This document shows positions 45,344 to 54,448 of a DNA stretch of 64,000 bases, piece by piece (position 1 is the stretch's first letter; each line of letters starts with the position of its first letter). The translations under genes were made by a program, and so were the position numbers. The stretch covers positions 434,001-498,000 of the forward strand of contig NZ_CP049362.1 in NCBI RefSeq assembly GCF_019343455.1, given 5' to 3'. The notes beneath the pieces were generated by a model. It was given only the letters and a program-made list of their open reading frames with translations. It had not been told where the DNA came from and did not search any database. Origin of the DNA: Alcaligenes ammonioxydans (GTDB taxonomy: Bacteria; Pseudomonadota; Gammaproteobacteria; Burkholderiales; Burkholderiaceae_B).

Positions 45344-48300
45344 TCAGCCTCCTGAATCACGATAAAGCTAATGAGCTCGAAATCATCCAGGCCACTGATA
45401 GTGTCGGTCAGCGCCGTGGTCTTGCCACCGGTGAACAGGCTGTCCAGATCCTTTTCTTCCTTCACTTCGATCATTGATCGAATGGATTGGCCCAGAAGGT
45501 CGGAGTAAGTCTGCATCTGGCGACCGTCGAGCGTTTCCTGGTTGAAGTGCTGGCAGGCTTCGACAATGGGTGTGTCCTGCCCCTTGCAGCAGCTGCGCAC
45601 CAGGTCAAGCAGACGCTTGACCTCAGTGTGGTCGTGAATGACCTCGCCTGCGCGGCTAATATAGATAAGGTAGTACGGATGCAGGCGGTTATGCTGATTG
45701 AGACTCACGCCCGAATTGCGGTTACGCAGCGTAAAGATCGCCCCTGGTTCCAGCCCCATCTCGGGCCTAGCAGGAACCACAGCGTGCATGCCATTGGGTA
45801 CGTTGTTCAGTTCGCCGTGGGCCTTAACGTAGTTGAGCAAGTCCATGCGGAAGTCGTTCAGCCCCAGGTCGGTGATAGAGACGCCGGTTTTCAAGTCTTC
45901 CAGCTCGATGACCTCTTCCTGCAGGCGGCGCAGTTGCTCCTTACGGTACGACACGTCGTTAGCCTGCGCAGACAATACGTTGTCGTCGCCCGTGGCGGTA
46001 ACGTCGGCGATCATCATCCGGCTCTCAACACGCTCTTTGAGGTTGATGTACTCATCGAGCGAGATGTCGGGCCAATAGTTGACCAGTTGGATGCTACTGT
46101 TGAGCGAACCGATACGATCCACCCGGCCAAAGCGCTGGATGATGCGCACCGGGTTCCAGTGGATGTCGTAGTTGATGAGGTAATCGCAATCCTGCAGGTT
46201 CTGGCCTTCAGAGATGCAATCGGTGCCGATCAGCAGGTCAATTTCATGGGGCTCATCCGGCAGCACCACGGCCTTCTCTTTTGAGCGCGGCGAGAACAGG
46301 GTCAACAGCTCCTGGAAATCATAGCTGCGCTTCTGAGTGCCGCTTTTTATGGTGGACTGCGGCGCGCCCTTGCCGGTGACCTTGGCGGTATGGATGGTGT
46401 GCGTGGCCAACAGCTCGGGTGCAAGATTGGCGTACAGGTAATCGGCGGTGTCGGCAAAGGCGGTGAAGATCAGGACCTTCTTGTTACCAGGATTGATCGG
46501 GTTTTCGATCTTGCCAAGCAAATGTGCCTTGAGGTGCTGCAACTTAGCATCGTCCTGCGGAGTGATCTTGTCCATCGAGGTCAGCAAGGCGTCGATAAGC
46601 TGCAAGTCCACCTTGAGTTCATGTTCCCAGGACGGCAAATCCATGTCGGCGAGACTGATCTTGATCTTGCTGCCGATCTCGCTACCCTCGTCTCCAGCCA
46701 TTGGCAGATCGTCGTCCTCGGCATCCAGCCCCTCCAGGACTTCGGTGAGGTCGCCCACAGTGGCTGCGCCACCAGACTGATTAAACGCCGCGATTTTGGC
46801 GAGGGTAGCTTCGTTGTTGGTGCGCAGCGATTGCAGTGTGAGCCGGAACGATTGCACCGAGCTTTCGAGGCGCTTGAGGAGGTTGACCGTCATCAAGGCC
46901 TGCAGGCTCTTTTCGCGATCGGCTTGGCGCAGCGTACCTTTACCGCCGACCTTGGTGTCGTAGATGTCCTCGTACTTCTTCAATCGACTGGGCAGGATGT
47001 AGCTGATAGGTGCATACACCGCCAATTTGAGCTGGGAGAGTTGCTCGAAGATTTCGTTGAAACCCAGCACATCTGACCGCTCGGTTAAAGGGGAGTGGAA
47101 AGACAGCGGCTTGCGGCGTTCAGGAAATTGACCGATGTCCTTGGTGTCGTAGAAGGTCTGAATGTGCTTGCGCGAGCGGGCGATGGTCACGCTATCGAGC
47201 AGTTCGAAGAAATCGAAGTCCAGCGAATCCAGAATCGCACGTGCAGTGCGTTCCTCTGGGGGCAGCTTTGACCAGACGTTGAAGGCTGCCTGGGCATTGC
47301 GAAAGACCTCTTCCACCGACTTTCTGGTGCGCAGCTTTTTACTGAGGTTTTCCGAGTCGCCTTCGTATGCCAGGGCCAACTGGTTACGCAGGTCAGTGAA
47401 GCGGTTATTGACCGGCGTGGCCGAGAGCATCAGCACCTTGGTCTTGACCCCTTCCTGGATCACCTTGCGCATCAGCTTCTGGTAGCGTGTTTCCTTGTCT
47501 TTATAGGCATCGTTGTTGCGAAAGTTGTGCGACTCGTCGATGACGACCAGGTCGTAGTTGCCCCAATTGACGCGGTTCAGTGGCGTGCCAAAGGATTCGC
47601 CACTGGTACGGGACAGATCTGTATGGCACAGCACATCGTAGTTAAACCGGTCGCGGGCGAAGATGTTGGTCTTGAGATTGCGGTTGTAGTTGAGCCAGTT
47701 GTCGGCCAATTTTTTGGGACACAGCACCAGCACCGAGCGGTTGCGCAGCTCGTAGTACTTGACGACCGCGAGCGCGGTGAAGGTTTTACCCAGGCCAACG
47801 CTATCCGCGAGAATGCAGCCGCTGTAGGTTTCCAGCTTATTGATAATGCCGGTGGCCGCGTCCTTCTGGTAATTGAAGAGCTTGTTCCAGATCAACGTGT
47901 CCTGGTAGCCTGTACGATCGTTGGGCAACACGTCTTCGTCGATGTCATCGAGGAACTCGTTGAAGATGTTGTAGAGCATCAGGAAGTAGATGCTCTCGGG
48001 TGAGTTTTCCTGGTAAACCGAGGCGATGTGCTCACACAGCTGCGCAGTCACGTCTTCCAGCTTCTCGGGATCGTTCCAAATTTGGTCGAACAGACTCAGA
48101 TAGGTGTTAGCAAACGGGGCATCATCCATCTTATTGACAAGATTGGACACTGCATCGCCTTGCTGATAGCCCAAATCGACAGCAGTGAAACCGTGCAACG
48201 GCATATAGGCGGTACTAGCGTCACCCGCCTGCACGCACGCGAACTGCTGCATGGGTGCTTTGGTGCAATTACTTTTGAACGTCGCCTTGCGCCGTACCCA

Positions 48301-48630
48301 GTCCGCACACTCCTTGGCCACCGCCCGCTGGGTAAGCTTGTTGCGCAGCTGGATTTCAAACTCGCTGCCGTAGAGGCTGCGCTCCCGGTCGAGCCTGGGG
48401 ATGTGGAACTCTTTGCGCTCCTTGCGAATCTTGTCGGCGACTTGGTTGGCCACGAAAGTGGGAGAGGTAAAGATGAAGTGCAGCTCGTCGATCTTTTCCA
48501 ACTCTGCTTTCAACGCCTCGAAAGCGTACATTGAAAAGCACGAGGCGGCGATCTTCAGGCGCGCTCCAGGTTTAATGGTTTGCTTGAGATCGTCGCCAAG
48601 CAGGCGGTTGATGTTGTCGATCAGCTCCAT
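45340..48630 (-). CDS. PLD-like plus SNF2-family helicase of defence operon
   Basis: A 1096-residue protein. Residues 1-180 resemble the PLD-like N-terminus of defence helicases (IAASCFSMYAFEAL, FIFTSPTF, YMPLHGFTAVDLGY), although I see no full HKD pair. The SF2 motor follows: DSVGLGKT (276-283), VVIDESHNF (362-370), MLSATPVNN (401-409). The helicase C part contains IGTDCISEGQNLQDCDYLIN and IIQRFGRVDRIGS. It probably senses or remodels invading DNA. TGATG joins it to the upstream HTH gene and ATGA to the DUF4391 gene. Confidence 0.88.
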   Translation of the reverse strand: MELIDNINRLLGDDLKQTIKPGARLKIAASCFSMYAFEALKAELEKIDELHFIFTSPTFVANQVADKIRKERKEFHIPRLDRERSLYGSEFEIQLRNKLTQRAVAKECADWVRRKATFKSNCTKAPMQQFACVQAGDASTAYMPLHGFTAVDLGYQQGDAVSNLVNKMDDAPFANTYLSLFDQIWNDPEKLEDVTAQLCEHIASVYQENSPESIYFLMLYNIFNEFLDDIDEDVLPNDRTGYQDTLIWNKLFNYQKDAATGIINKLETYSGCILADSVGLGKTFTALAVVKYYELRNRSVLVLCPKKLADNWLNYNRNLKTNIFARDRFNYDVLCHTDLSRTSGESFGTPLNRVNWGNYDLVVIDESHNFRNNDAYKDKETRYQKLMRKVIQEGVKTKVLMLSATPVNNRFTDLRNQLALAYEGDSENLSKKLRTRKSVEEVFRNAQAAFNVWSKLPPEERTARAILDSLDFDFFELLDSVTIARSRKHIQTFYDTKDIGQFPERRKPLSFHSPLTERSDVLGFNEIFEQLSQLKLAVYAPISYILPSRLKKYEDIYDTKVGGKGTLRQADREKSLQALMTVNLLKRLESSVQSFRLTLQSLRTNNEATLAKIAAFNQSGGAATVGDLTEVLEGLDAEDDDLPMAGDEGSEIGSKIKISLADMDLPSWEHELKVDLQLIDALLTSMDKITPQDDAKLQHLKAHLLGKIENPINPGNKKVLIFTAFADTADYLYANLAPELLATHTIHTAKVTGKGAPQSTIKSGTQKRSYDFQELLTLFSPRSKEKAVVLPDEPHEIDLLIGTDCISEGQNLQDCDYLINYDIHWNPVRIIQRFGRVDRIGSLNSSIQLVNYWPDISLDEYINLKERVESRMMIADVTATGDDNVLSAQANDVSYRKEQLRRLQEEVIELEDLKTGVSITDLGLNDFRMDLLNYVKAHGELNNVPNGMHAVVPARPEMGLEPGAIFTLRNRNSGVSLNQHNRLHPYYLIYISRAGEVIHDHTEVKRLLDLVRSCCKGQDTPIVEACQHFNQETLDGRQMQTYSDLLGQSIRSMIEVKEEKDLDSLFTGGKTTALTDTISGLDDFELISFIVIQEAE

Positions 48631-48833
48631 CAGTTGCCCATCCCCGAACTCTTGTTGGTCAGATTAGCGGCGATCCATTCATCTAGATCACTGCGACGGA
48701 AGCGCCACGTACCGCCCAACTTAAATGCCGGAAGCCTTCCTTCGGCCGCAAGGCGGTAGACGGTGCGCTTGCCAGCCTTCAAATAGGCAGCCACCTCGTC
48801 CAGAGTCAGAATTTCACCTTCCGCTTCAGCCAT
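48630..48833 (-). CDS. Excisionase-type HTH regulator heading the defence operon
   Basis: A 67-residue MerR/excisionase-family protein: LTLDEVAAYLKAGKRTVYRL forms the HTH, followed by the wing AFKLGGTWRFRRSDLDEWI. ATG 48,833 is preceded by AAAGGCGAG. The stop shares one base with the helicase start (TGATG). As first gene it may set expression of the operon, or aid target recognition as small HTH subunits do in some restriction systems. It is the only obvious regulator in the operon. Confidence 0.8.
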   Translation of the reverse strand: MAEAEGEILTLDEVAAYLKAGKRTVYRLAAEGRLPAFKLGGTWRFRRSDLDEWIAANLTNKSSGMGN

Positions 48834-49170
48834 CGTCTCGCCTTTGTCGATGATAGGGATATATTGCCAAATGTTGCCAATTTTCCCACACAATATCGGT
48901 ATAGGCCAAGGCCAACGGTTGAGGCCAAACGGAAATGGCCTGATCATGGAAACGACACCCCAAGGCAAAGGCTCCACGATCTGGCAGGAGCGAGAACTCG
49001 CAGTAGGTCAGTGGGCGCTGTTAGCTCTGCCGCCGGCTGCAGCATTCGATGCCATGCCGCTGGAACTGCCGCGGCATGGCAACCTGATTTAAATGGGGGG
49101 CGCAAATCCGCGCGGACGCCGAGGAACCACGCACGACAAAATGTCGCTGTATAACGACTGGCCATTGCGA

Positions 49171-49218
49171 GGCTAGAGTCAGGGCTAGAGTCAGGGCTAG
49201 AGTCACGGCTAGAGTAGC
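49171..49218. repeat. 12-bp tandem repeat, four units
   Basis: GGCTAGAGTCAG occurs twice exactly, then GGCTAGAGTCAC and GGCTAGAGTAGC. Unit length is a multiple of three, but the surrounding frame is not convincing as coding. Confidence 0.9.
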
Positions 49219-49454
49219 CATGATCATTACGGGATTTCCTGCATGAGGCACAAAAAGCAGATTTGATTTCTATCGTGTCAGATATTTGTCAGCAATTTCT
49301 AACAAGAAGACACTGATAAGCACTGCCCAAAACACCACATCGTGGCCTAGATGTTCAAAGAACGTTATTTTGATCTGTAGTAGTTCCGACTTGATCTGCA
49401 TCGCACGACTTGGCAGATCTACTTCACAAACTGGCACTGTACCGCCGCGCCCTA

Positions 49455-49466
49455 TTTCGGTACAGT
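49455..49466. promoter_or_regulatory. Candidate integrase arm-binding site, right
   Basis: Second copy of TTTCGGTACAGT, 130 bases inside the right att candidate, followed by ACAGGTACAC, which is close to sequence beside the left copy. Confidence 0.45.
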
Positions 49467-49596
49467 ACAGGTACACTCCCCAGTTCTACTTGTTTTCGCT
49501 AAACTACGCTAACCAACTGATTAACAATTACTTTTACCTATCTCAACCTACGCTCAGCTTCACCCCATTTCCCTAGACAGACACCTTCGAACGCCA

Positions 49597-49613
49597 ACTC
49601 AAAATCCCCCGCC
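49597..49613. repeat. Candidate attR core, right boundary of the island
   Basis: An exact 17-base direct repeat of tRNA-Leu positions 11,656-11,672. It lies at the transition from island genes to chromosomal genes. The bases after it do not resemble the 3' half of the tRNA, as simple insertion would require, so later deletion or replacement must be assumed. Confidence 0.5.
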
Positions 49614-49939
49614 TAAACAAACACCCATCCCCTCCCACCCTCCCGGCAGTTAGTTTCCCTGACCCTTGAATTAGCCTCCCCTCAGCGATCTCCCCCTTCC
49701 AGGCCGGCTCTGTGAAAAAGTAATAATCTTTAAAAAAAGAGCAGTGGGTTGGGCTGATACGGTTTCGGTTATTTCTTATGCTGGCCTTCTCATCTCAATG
49801 AACCAGGAACTCGTACACTAGTGGTCTTTAGCGTCACAGGGTTTACTGCTTAAGACTGGCAATTCTCGTGTGTCTCTTTAGCCCGTCCTCTTATTTGGAC
49901 ACAGCGCATGGCCGGTCGTGACAGGAGAATAAAGCTGCA
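49614..49939. other. 326-base gap right of the island, no gene seen
   Basis: C-rich and then A/T-rich sequence without a supported frame, RNA or repeat. The last bases (GACAGGAGAATAAAG) are the ribosome site of chrA. Confidence 0.5.
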
Positions 49940-51166
49940 ATGAACCGTTGGATTCCGCCGCGACAGGCGTCATTGGAGTCTGGGAATGGCTCCGCTCTGG
50001 AGGTGTTCTGGGCCTTCCTGAAATTAGGCCTGACTTCGTTCGGCGGCCCTATTGCCCATCTTGGGTATTTCCGTGCGGAGTTCGTCGAGCGCCGGCGCTG
50101 GCTGGACGATCGCAGCTACTCTGATCTGGTGGCCTTGTGTCAGTTTCTGCCGGGTCCGGCCAGCAGTCAGGTGGGGATGGCGATTGGCTTGGGGCGGGCT
50201 GGCTGGATGGGTTTGCTGGCTGCCTGGACGGGGTTTACCTTGCCGTCCGCGATTGCCTTGATTCTGTTCGCCTTGGGTTTGGCCGGGCAGCAGGGGATCG
50301 CGCAGTCCCCGTGGGTTCATGGGCTCAAAATTGTAGCGGTGGCCATTGTGGCTCAGGCGGTGCTGGGTATGGCCCGTTCCTTATGTCCTGATCGGGGCAG
50401 GGCGGGGTTGGCGATTCTGGCCGCTTTGCTCAGTCTCTTGCTGCCTTCTGCGTTCGGGCAGGTGCTGGCGATTGCGGTCACGGGCTTGTTGGCCTGGTGG
50501 AGGCTGGATTCTGTGCAGGCCGGTGCTATGCAGGCCCATTCGTATCCAGTGTCACGTACGGTCGGGACGGCGGCGTTGGTGCTCTTTGCGGGTCTGTTGA
50601 TGGTTTTACCGGTGTGGGCAGCAGTCAGTGCTTCGTCCACGGCGCAACTACTGGAAGGGGTGTACCGTTCCGGGGCTTTGGTGTTTGGTGGTGGACACGT
50701 GGTGTTGCCTTTGCTGCAGGCTGCGGTCGTACCCAGTGGGCTCGTCAGTAATGCCGATTTGATGGTGGGGTATGGCGCTGCCCAAGCAGTTCCAGGGCCA
50801 TTGTTTACCTTTGCGGCTTATATCGGCGCGATGGCTCAAGGCCCCTTGCACGGGTGGCTGGGCGGGCTGGTCTTGTTGGGGGTTATTTTTGTTCCGGCCT
50901 TGCTGATTCTGATCGGGGTCTTGCCTTTTTGGCAGGGTTTGCGACACAGGGCGGGGATTCGCACGGCGATGGCCGGGGTGAATGCGGGTGTAGTGGGCAT
51001 TTTGGGCGTGGCTCTGTATGACCCGGTGTGGACCAGTGCCATTCATACTCGGGCGGATTTTGGGCTGGCTTTGCTCTTGTTTGGTTTGCTGACAGTAGGG
51101 CGTGTGCCGCCCGCCCTGGTCGTGCTTCTGGCGGGGCTGGGGGCATCGTTGCTGGCCGTGTTCTGA
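49940..51166 (+). CDS. chrA: Chromate efflux transporter ChrA
   Basis: A 408-residue inner-membrane protein with the duplicated CHR domain. The first half has FLKLGLTSFGGPIAHLGYF and the CQFLPGPASSQVG motif; the second half has GALVFGGGHVVLPLL and GAAQAVPGPLFTFAAYIGA. About ten hydrophobic segments. ChrA expels chromate using the proton-motive force. Length is that of the long two-domain family. AGGAG precedes the ATG. It stands alone. Confidence 0.92.
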   Translation: MNRWIPPRQASLESGNGSALEVFWAFLKLGLTSFGGPIAHLGYFRAEFVERRRWLDDRSYSDLVALCQFLPGPASSQVGMAIGLGRAGWMGLLAAWTGFTLPSAIALILFALGLAGQQGIAQSPWVHGLKIVAVAIVAQAVLGMARSLCPDRGRAGLAILAALLSLLLPSAFGQVLAIAVTGLLAWWRLDSVQAGAMQAHSYPVSRTVGTAALVLFAGLLMVLPVWAAVSASSTAQLLEGVYRSGALVFGGGHVVLPLLQAAVVPSGLVSNADLMVGYGAAQAVPGPLFTFAAYIGAMAQGPLHGWLGGLVLLGVIFVPALLILIGVLPFWQGLRHRAGIRTAMAGVNAGVVGILGVALYDPVWTSAIHTRADFGLALLLFGLLTVGRVPPALVVLLAGLGASLLAVF

Positions 51167-51355
51167 TAGAGCTTAACTGGGGTCGCGGCAAGCTTGCTTC
51201 ACACCCGCCTCGGGCGGGCCGAACGGGTTAAAAGTCGCCCTGCGGTCAGTCTTGTTCTGAGGGCAGGGACAACAATTTCGCGGTTTGGGAACGCTTTGTG
51301 CTGGGTATCCATCGCTTGTCGCCGTTGCGACAGGGTAAACCGACTGGAGGATCTC

Positions 51356-51877
51356 ATGGACAGCACTCACTCACGCGCAAGCAAACATTTAATGGACTGG
51401 CTGCGGGACGCGCATGCGATGGAAGAACAAGCTGAAACAATGTTGAACAGCATGCTCTCGCGTGTCGAGCATTATCCCGAACTGCATCAGCGCATTCAGC
51501 AGCATATTGAAGAAACCCGGACTCAGCAGAGCTTGGTGCGTCAGTGCATTGAGCGGCGCGGTGGTGACACATCCCTGCTCAAGGATCTGGGCGGCAAGGT
51601 CATGGCAACCTTTCAGGGGTTTTCGGGGATGTTTGCGTCTGACGAGGTGGTCAAGGGCAGCATGTTCAGTTTTGCCTTTGAGAGTCTTGAAATTGCCGCC
51701 TACAGCCAGATCAAGGAAGCGGCTGACTATTTGGGGGACGTCGAGACGGCCGCCGTTTGCCAACAGATTCTGGAGCAGGAACGTGCCATGGCCCATTGGC
51801 TGGAAGTGCATTCCCCTGAGTTGGTACGGGTCTTTCTGGCTCGGGCCGATGAGGGCCACTCCCAGGCAAAGCGTTGA
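51356..51877 (+). CDS. YciE/YciF-like DUF892 ferritin-like protein
   Basis: A 173-residue all-helical protein: HLMDWLRDAHAMEEQAETML, then HHR-type helices with EETRTQQSLVRQCIERRGGD, and the repeated helix FAFESLEIAAYSQIKEAADY. It corresponds to the DUF892 family of ferritin-like stress proteins, whose Glu/His residues can bind a di-metal centre. ATG 51,356 follows GGAGG. Function is probably stress-related but unproven. Confidence 0.75.
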   Translation: MDSTHSRASKHLMDWLRDAHAMEEQAETMLNSMLSRVEHYPELHQRIQQHIEETRTQQSLVRQCIERRGGDTSLLKDLGGKVMATFQGFSGMFASDEVVKGSMFSFAFESLEIAAYSQIKEAADYLGDVETAAVCQQILEQERAMAHWLEVHSPELVRVFLARADEGHSQAKR

Positions 51878-52001
51878 CACACGACAAAGGAGGCGAGCGG
51901 CGTCCGGTTTGCTGGTCTGGCTGGGCGGGGGTGATGCAAATTTGTCATAGATACGCTGCTTGCCTGAATTTGCCTGCAAAACCTGATTATTGGAGGCTTA
52001 T

Positions 52002-52286
52002 ATGAATATATCACGCCAAGATCGCCGGGCATTGCCAACGCAACCCGAGGCCCCAGAACCCAGCCGTGAATCTCAAGCGGATATTGCGAGGCGGGTGCAG
52101 GAAGATTTGAAAGAAGTAAATAAGCAGAGTCAGGACAGGACGCCAAGCAAAACGGGTGATCAGAAGGCGACGCAGTTTGACGGCTCTCCCAAGCCAAAGC
52201 CTGACCCTAGCCCCAACTGGTTCAAACCAAAAGATGATACCCCTGTCATTTTGCCCAAGCGCCACGGGCCCAAGAACCCCGACTGA
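52002..52286 (+). CDS. Small disordered hydrophilic protein
   Basis: A 94-residue protein rich in Pro, Lys, Asp, Gln and Ser, with one possible helix (ADIARRVQEDLKEVNK) and the rest low-complexity (PKPKPDPSPNW). TGGAGG precedes the ATG at the correct distance, which supports translation. No known domain. It follows the DUF892 gene on the same strand after about 120 bases. Confidence 0.5.
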   Translation: MNISRQDRRALPTQPEAPEPSRESQADIARRVQEDLKEVNKQSQDRTPSKTGDQKATQFDGSPKPKPDPSPNWFKPKDDTPVILPKRHGPKNPD

Positions 52287-52639
52287 GCTTCTGGGCTAGC
52301 CCTTGACTGGATAAACGCAGCCTAGGGGGGCTGTAGGGCAAGGGGCAGGGTGACATTCCAAGCCGTGGCTGCACAGATAAGGCGAAATGCTGGAGCCTTC
52401 ACTGTGCCGCTGTGGCCTGGCGTGTCGGTTGGCGGGCCTTGTTTCGTCGCCCCAAGTAAGCCTGGGCGTGAAATAATCTCTTGAAAAAACAGACATATTG
52501 CCGGGTTTGCGTGCAAACTTCCGGGAAAGTGTCATGTCACATACAACGATGAGACAGTCAGACCTTTCTGTGGTGCCAAGAAAGGGGCTGGAGTTGACCG
52601 CTATGCAGGGCCTGTGCGGCCATACTTGAAAGGGCAGCA
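52287..52639. other. 353-base gap, no gene seen
   Basis: No supported frame, RNA or clear terminator. The final bases AAAGGGCAGCA form the ribosome site of the downstream oxidoreductase. Confidence 0.5.
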
Positions 52640-53641
52640 ATGAGCAGCAAAACCATTATCATCCGCCAGACCGGCACGCAGTTTGACGCTCAGGAAGGGC
52701 AAAACATTCTGCAGGCAGCGTTGGAGAACGGGATCGTCTATCCCTACGGCTGTCGTCAGGGCCGCTGCGGTGGCTGCAAGACCCGTTTGGTGCAGGGACA
52801 GGTGGACCTGCTGGATTACTCCCGTTTTGCCCTGACGGAAGCTCAAAGCGCGCGCGGCTTGATTCTGGCTTGCCGGGCCATCCCACGCAGCGATGTCACG
52901 CTGGACTGGATAGGGACCGATGACGTCCGGGGACGGGTCCCCCTGCGTCAGGTCGAGGGCACAGTCGTCACGCTGGAGGCGTTGACCCACGATATACGGC
53001 GTGTTCGCATTCGACTGGCCGACGAGCAGCCCCTGATGTTTTTTGCCGGTCAATATGCTGATATCAAGTTCGGGCAGGCGCCAGCGCGTAGTTACTGCAT
53101 GGCTAATCGACCGGGGGAGGCGGAGCTGGAGTTTCATATCCGTCGTGTCCCCGGCGGGGTGGCCTCTGCGTATGTGCATACCGTGCTTGAGCCTGGCGAG
53201 CGGGTGACGCTGGAATTGCCCAAGGGAACGTCGTATTTGCGTGAGGGGCATGGTGGGCCCATGCTATGTATCGCAGGGGGAGCAGGTCTGGCTCCCATTA
53301 AATCGATTGTGGAGACAGCGCTGGCCAGTGGCATGAGCCAGGCGATTCATGTGTATTTTGGTGTCCGTGAAGGGCGGGATTTGTACGGGCTTGAGGAGTT
53401 CCGAGCCTTGGCGCGCGACTATCCCACGCTGCTTTTCACACCGGTCGTCTCGGGGATACCGGTCGCACACTGTAGTCGGGGCCTGGTGACCGATATTGCA
53501 GGCAGTGAACAAGCGGATTTGCGGGGTTGGAAGGTCTATGTGGCGGGCTCCCCGACGCTGGTCGACGCTACCATTGGCATGGCGCTCAAGCGTGGCCTGA
53601 AGATTCAGGATCTGCATGCGCAAATCTATGTGACCCCCTAG
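52640..53641 (+). CDS. 2Fe-2S ferredoxin / FAD-NAD(P)H oxidoreductase
   Basis: A 333-residue reductase. The N-terminal plant-type ferredoxin domain has the CRQGRCGGC ligand set (about residues 38-46) and a final Cys in ILACRAIP. The FAD domain has the RSYCMANRP motif, and the NAD domain has CIAGGAGLAPIKSI and the C-terminal VYVAGSPTLVD. It is built like reductases of ring hydroxylases and CDP-glucoseen reductase, passing electrons from NAD(P)H to a partner oxygenase. No oxygenase gene is adjacent, so the partner is unknown. Confidence 0.85.
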   Translation: MSSKTIIIRQTGTQFDAQEGQNILQAALENGIVYPYGCRQGRCGGCKTRLVQGQVDLLDYSRFALTEAQSARGLILACRAIPRSDVTLDWIGTDDVRGRVPLRQVEGTVVTLEALTHDIRRVRIRLADEQPLMFFAGQYADIKFGQAPARSYCMANRPGEAELEFHIRRVPGGVASAYVHTVLEPGERVTLELPKGTSYLREGHGGPMLCIAGGAGLAPIKSIVETALASGMSQAIHVYFGVREGRDLYGLEEFRALARDYPTLLFTPVVSGIPVAHCSRGLVTDIAGSEQADLRGWKVYVAGSPTLVDATIGMALKRGLKIQDLHAQIYVTP

Positions 53642-53761
53642 GAGATTTGCGTGTGAACCCGAGCATGGCGTTTCGTCTCGCAAGAGGAGGGAGGAACGCT
53701 ATGATTCAAGCCTGGGCTTAACCTTCACTGTTGTAAAACCGTATTTTTCAAACCGATCATC

Positions 53762-54313
53762 ATGTCCTATGTGCTTGCTGGCCTGACGCTGCGCCCCTTG
53801 AGTGAAACCGAATTGCATTGGGTGTGGTCCATTGATCGCAGCGAGCAAATTGAGGCCTTGTATGAATGGCGCGAAGGCGTGCTGCACAAACAAGAGGTGG
53901 CGATAGATCTGCGTGGCTGGCCAGAAGGTGATCCCGAGAAATACCATCCGGAACACGAGGAGGCCTTTCATCGCGGTGCCTGGGTTATGGGGGGCTTCAA
54001 GGATGACCGTCTGGTGGCCGCGGTGGGTTTGGACCGTTTGCCTCTGGGCCCGCAAGGCGATTGGCGTCAGCTTTTCTTCCTGCATGTCAGCCAGGCGCTG
54101 CGTGGGCAAGGCATGGGGGCCTGCTTGTTGGATCAGGCCAAGAAACAGGCGATCCTGTGGGGGGCGAAGGCGGTCTATGTCTCGGCCACGCCTTCAGTCA
54201 ATACCGTGGACTTTTATAGGGCGCAGGGCTTTGTGATCGCACCCGAGCCGGACCCACGTTTGTTTGCGCTGGACCCCGAGGATATCCACCTGCTTTGCCA
54301 TCTGGCTACCTGA
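53762..54313 (+). CDS. GNAT-family N-acetyltransferase
   Basis: A 183-residue acetyltransferase. The acetyl-CoA binding motif A is LFFLHVSQALRGQGMGACLL (about residues 105-124), followed by the YVSATPSVNTVDFYRAQGF segment typical of GNAT motif B. The N-terminal 70 residues contain a Trp/Glu-rich substrate region. Substrate cannot be predicted. It is a single gene with no clear operon partner. Confidence 0.85.
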   Translation: MSYVLAGLTLRPLSETELHWVWSIDRSEQIEALYEWREGVLHKQEVAIDLRGWPEGDPEKYHPEHEEAFHRGAWVMGGFKDDRLVAAVGLDRLPLGPQGDWRQLFFLHVSQALRGQGMGACLLDQAKKQAILWGAKAVYVSATPSVNTVDFYRAQGFVIAPEPDPRLFALDPEDIHLLCHLAT

Positions 54314-54448
54314 CGGAGCTCGACGGCGCGACCCCCGCCATCAAGCCCCGGCACACTCCTTCAGATAACCACGTTATAAGCAGCACGAACGCGTGTGCTG
54401 ACTATAGCGCCACGTCCCGTGGGAGTGAGGCCTTCCAGAAGCGGGCAT

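Larger units (their letters stand above)
48834..49596. other. Gene-poor right end of the island
   Basis: This stretch must hold the promoter of the defence operon near 48,850-48,950. It has a 12-bp tandem repeat and one arm-site copy. A possible minus-strand frame at 49,270-49,401 encodes 43 residues with one hydrophobic segment (FFEHLGHDVVFWAVLISVFL), but it has no clear ribosome site, so I do not call it as a gene. Confidence 0.5.

Noticed and set aside
49171..49218. Possible CRISPR-like array
   Set aside because: Units are contiguous 12-mers without spacers; no cas genes are present in the window.
49940..49970. Resemblance of the chrA start (TTGGATTCCGCC) to the tRNA T-arm as an alternative attR
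   Set aside because: Too short and imperfect, and it lies inside the chrA coding sequence.
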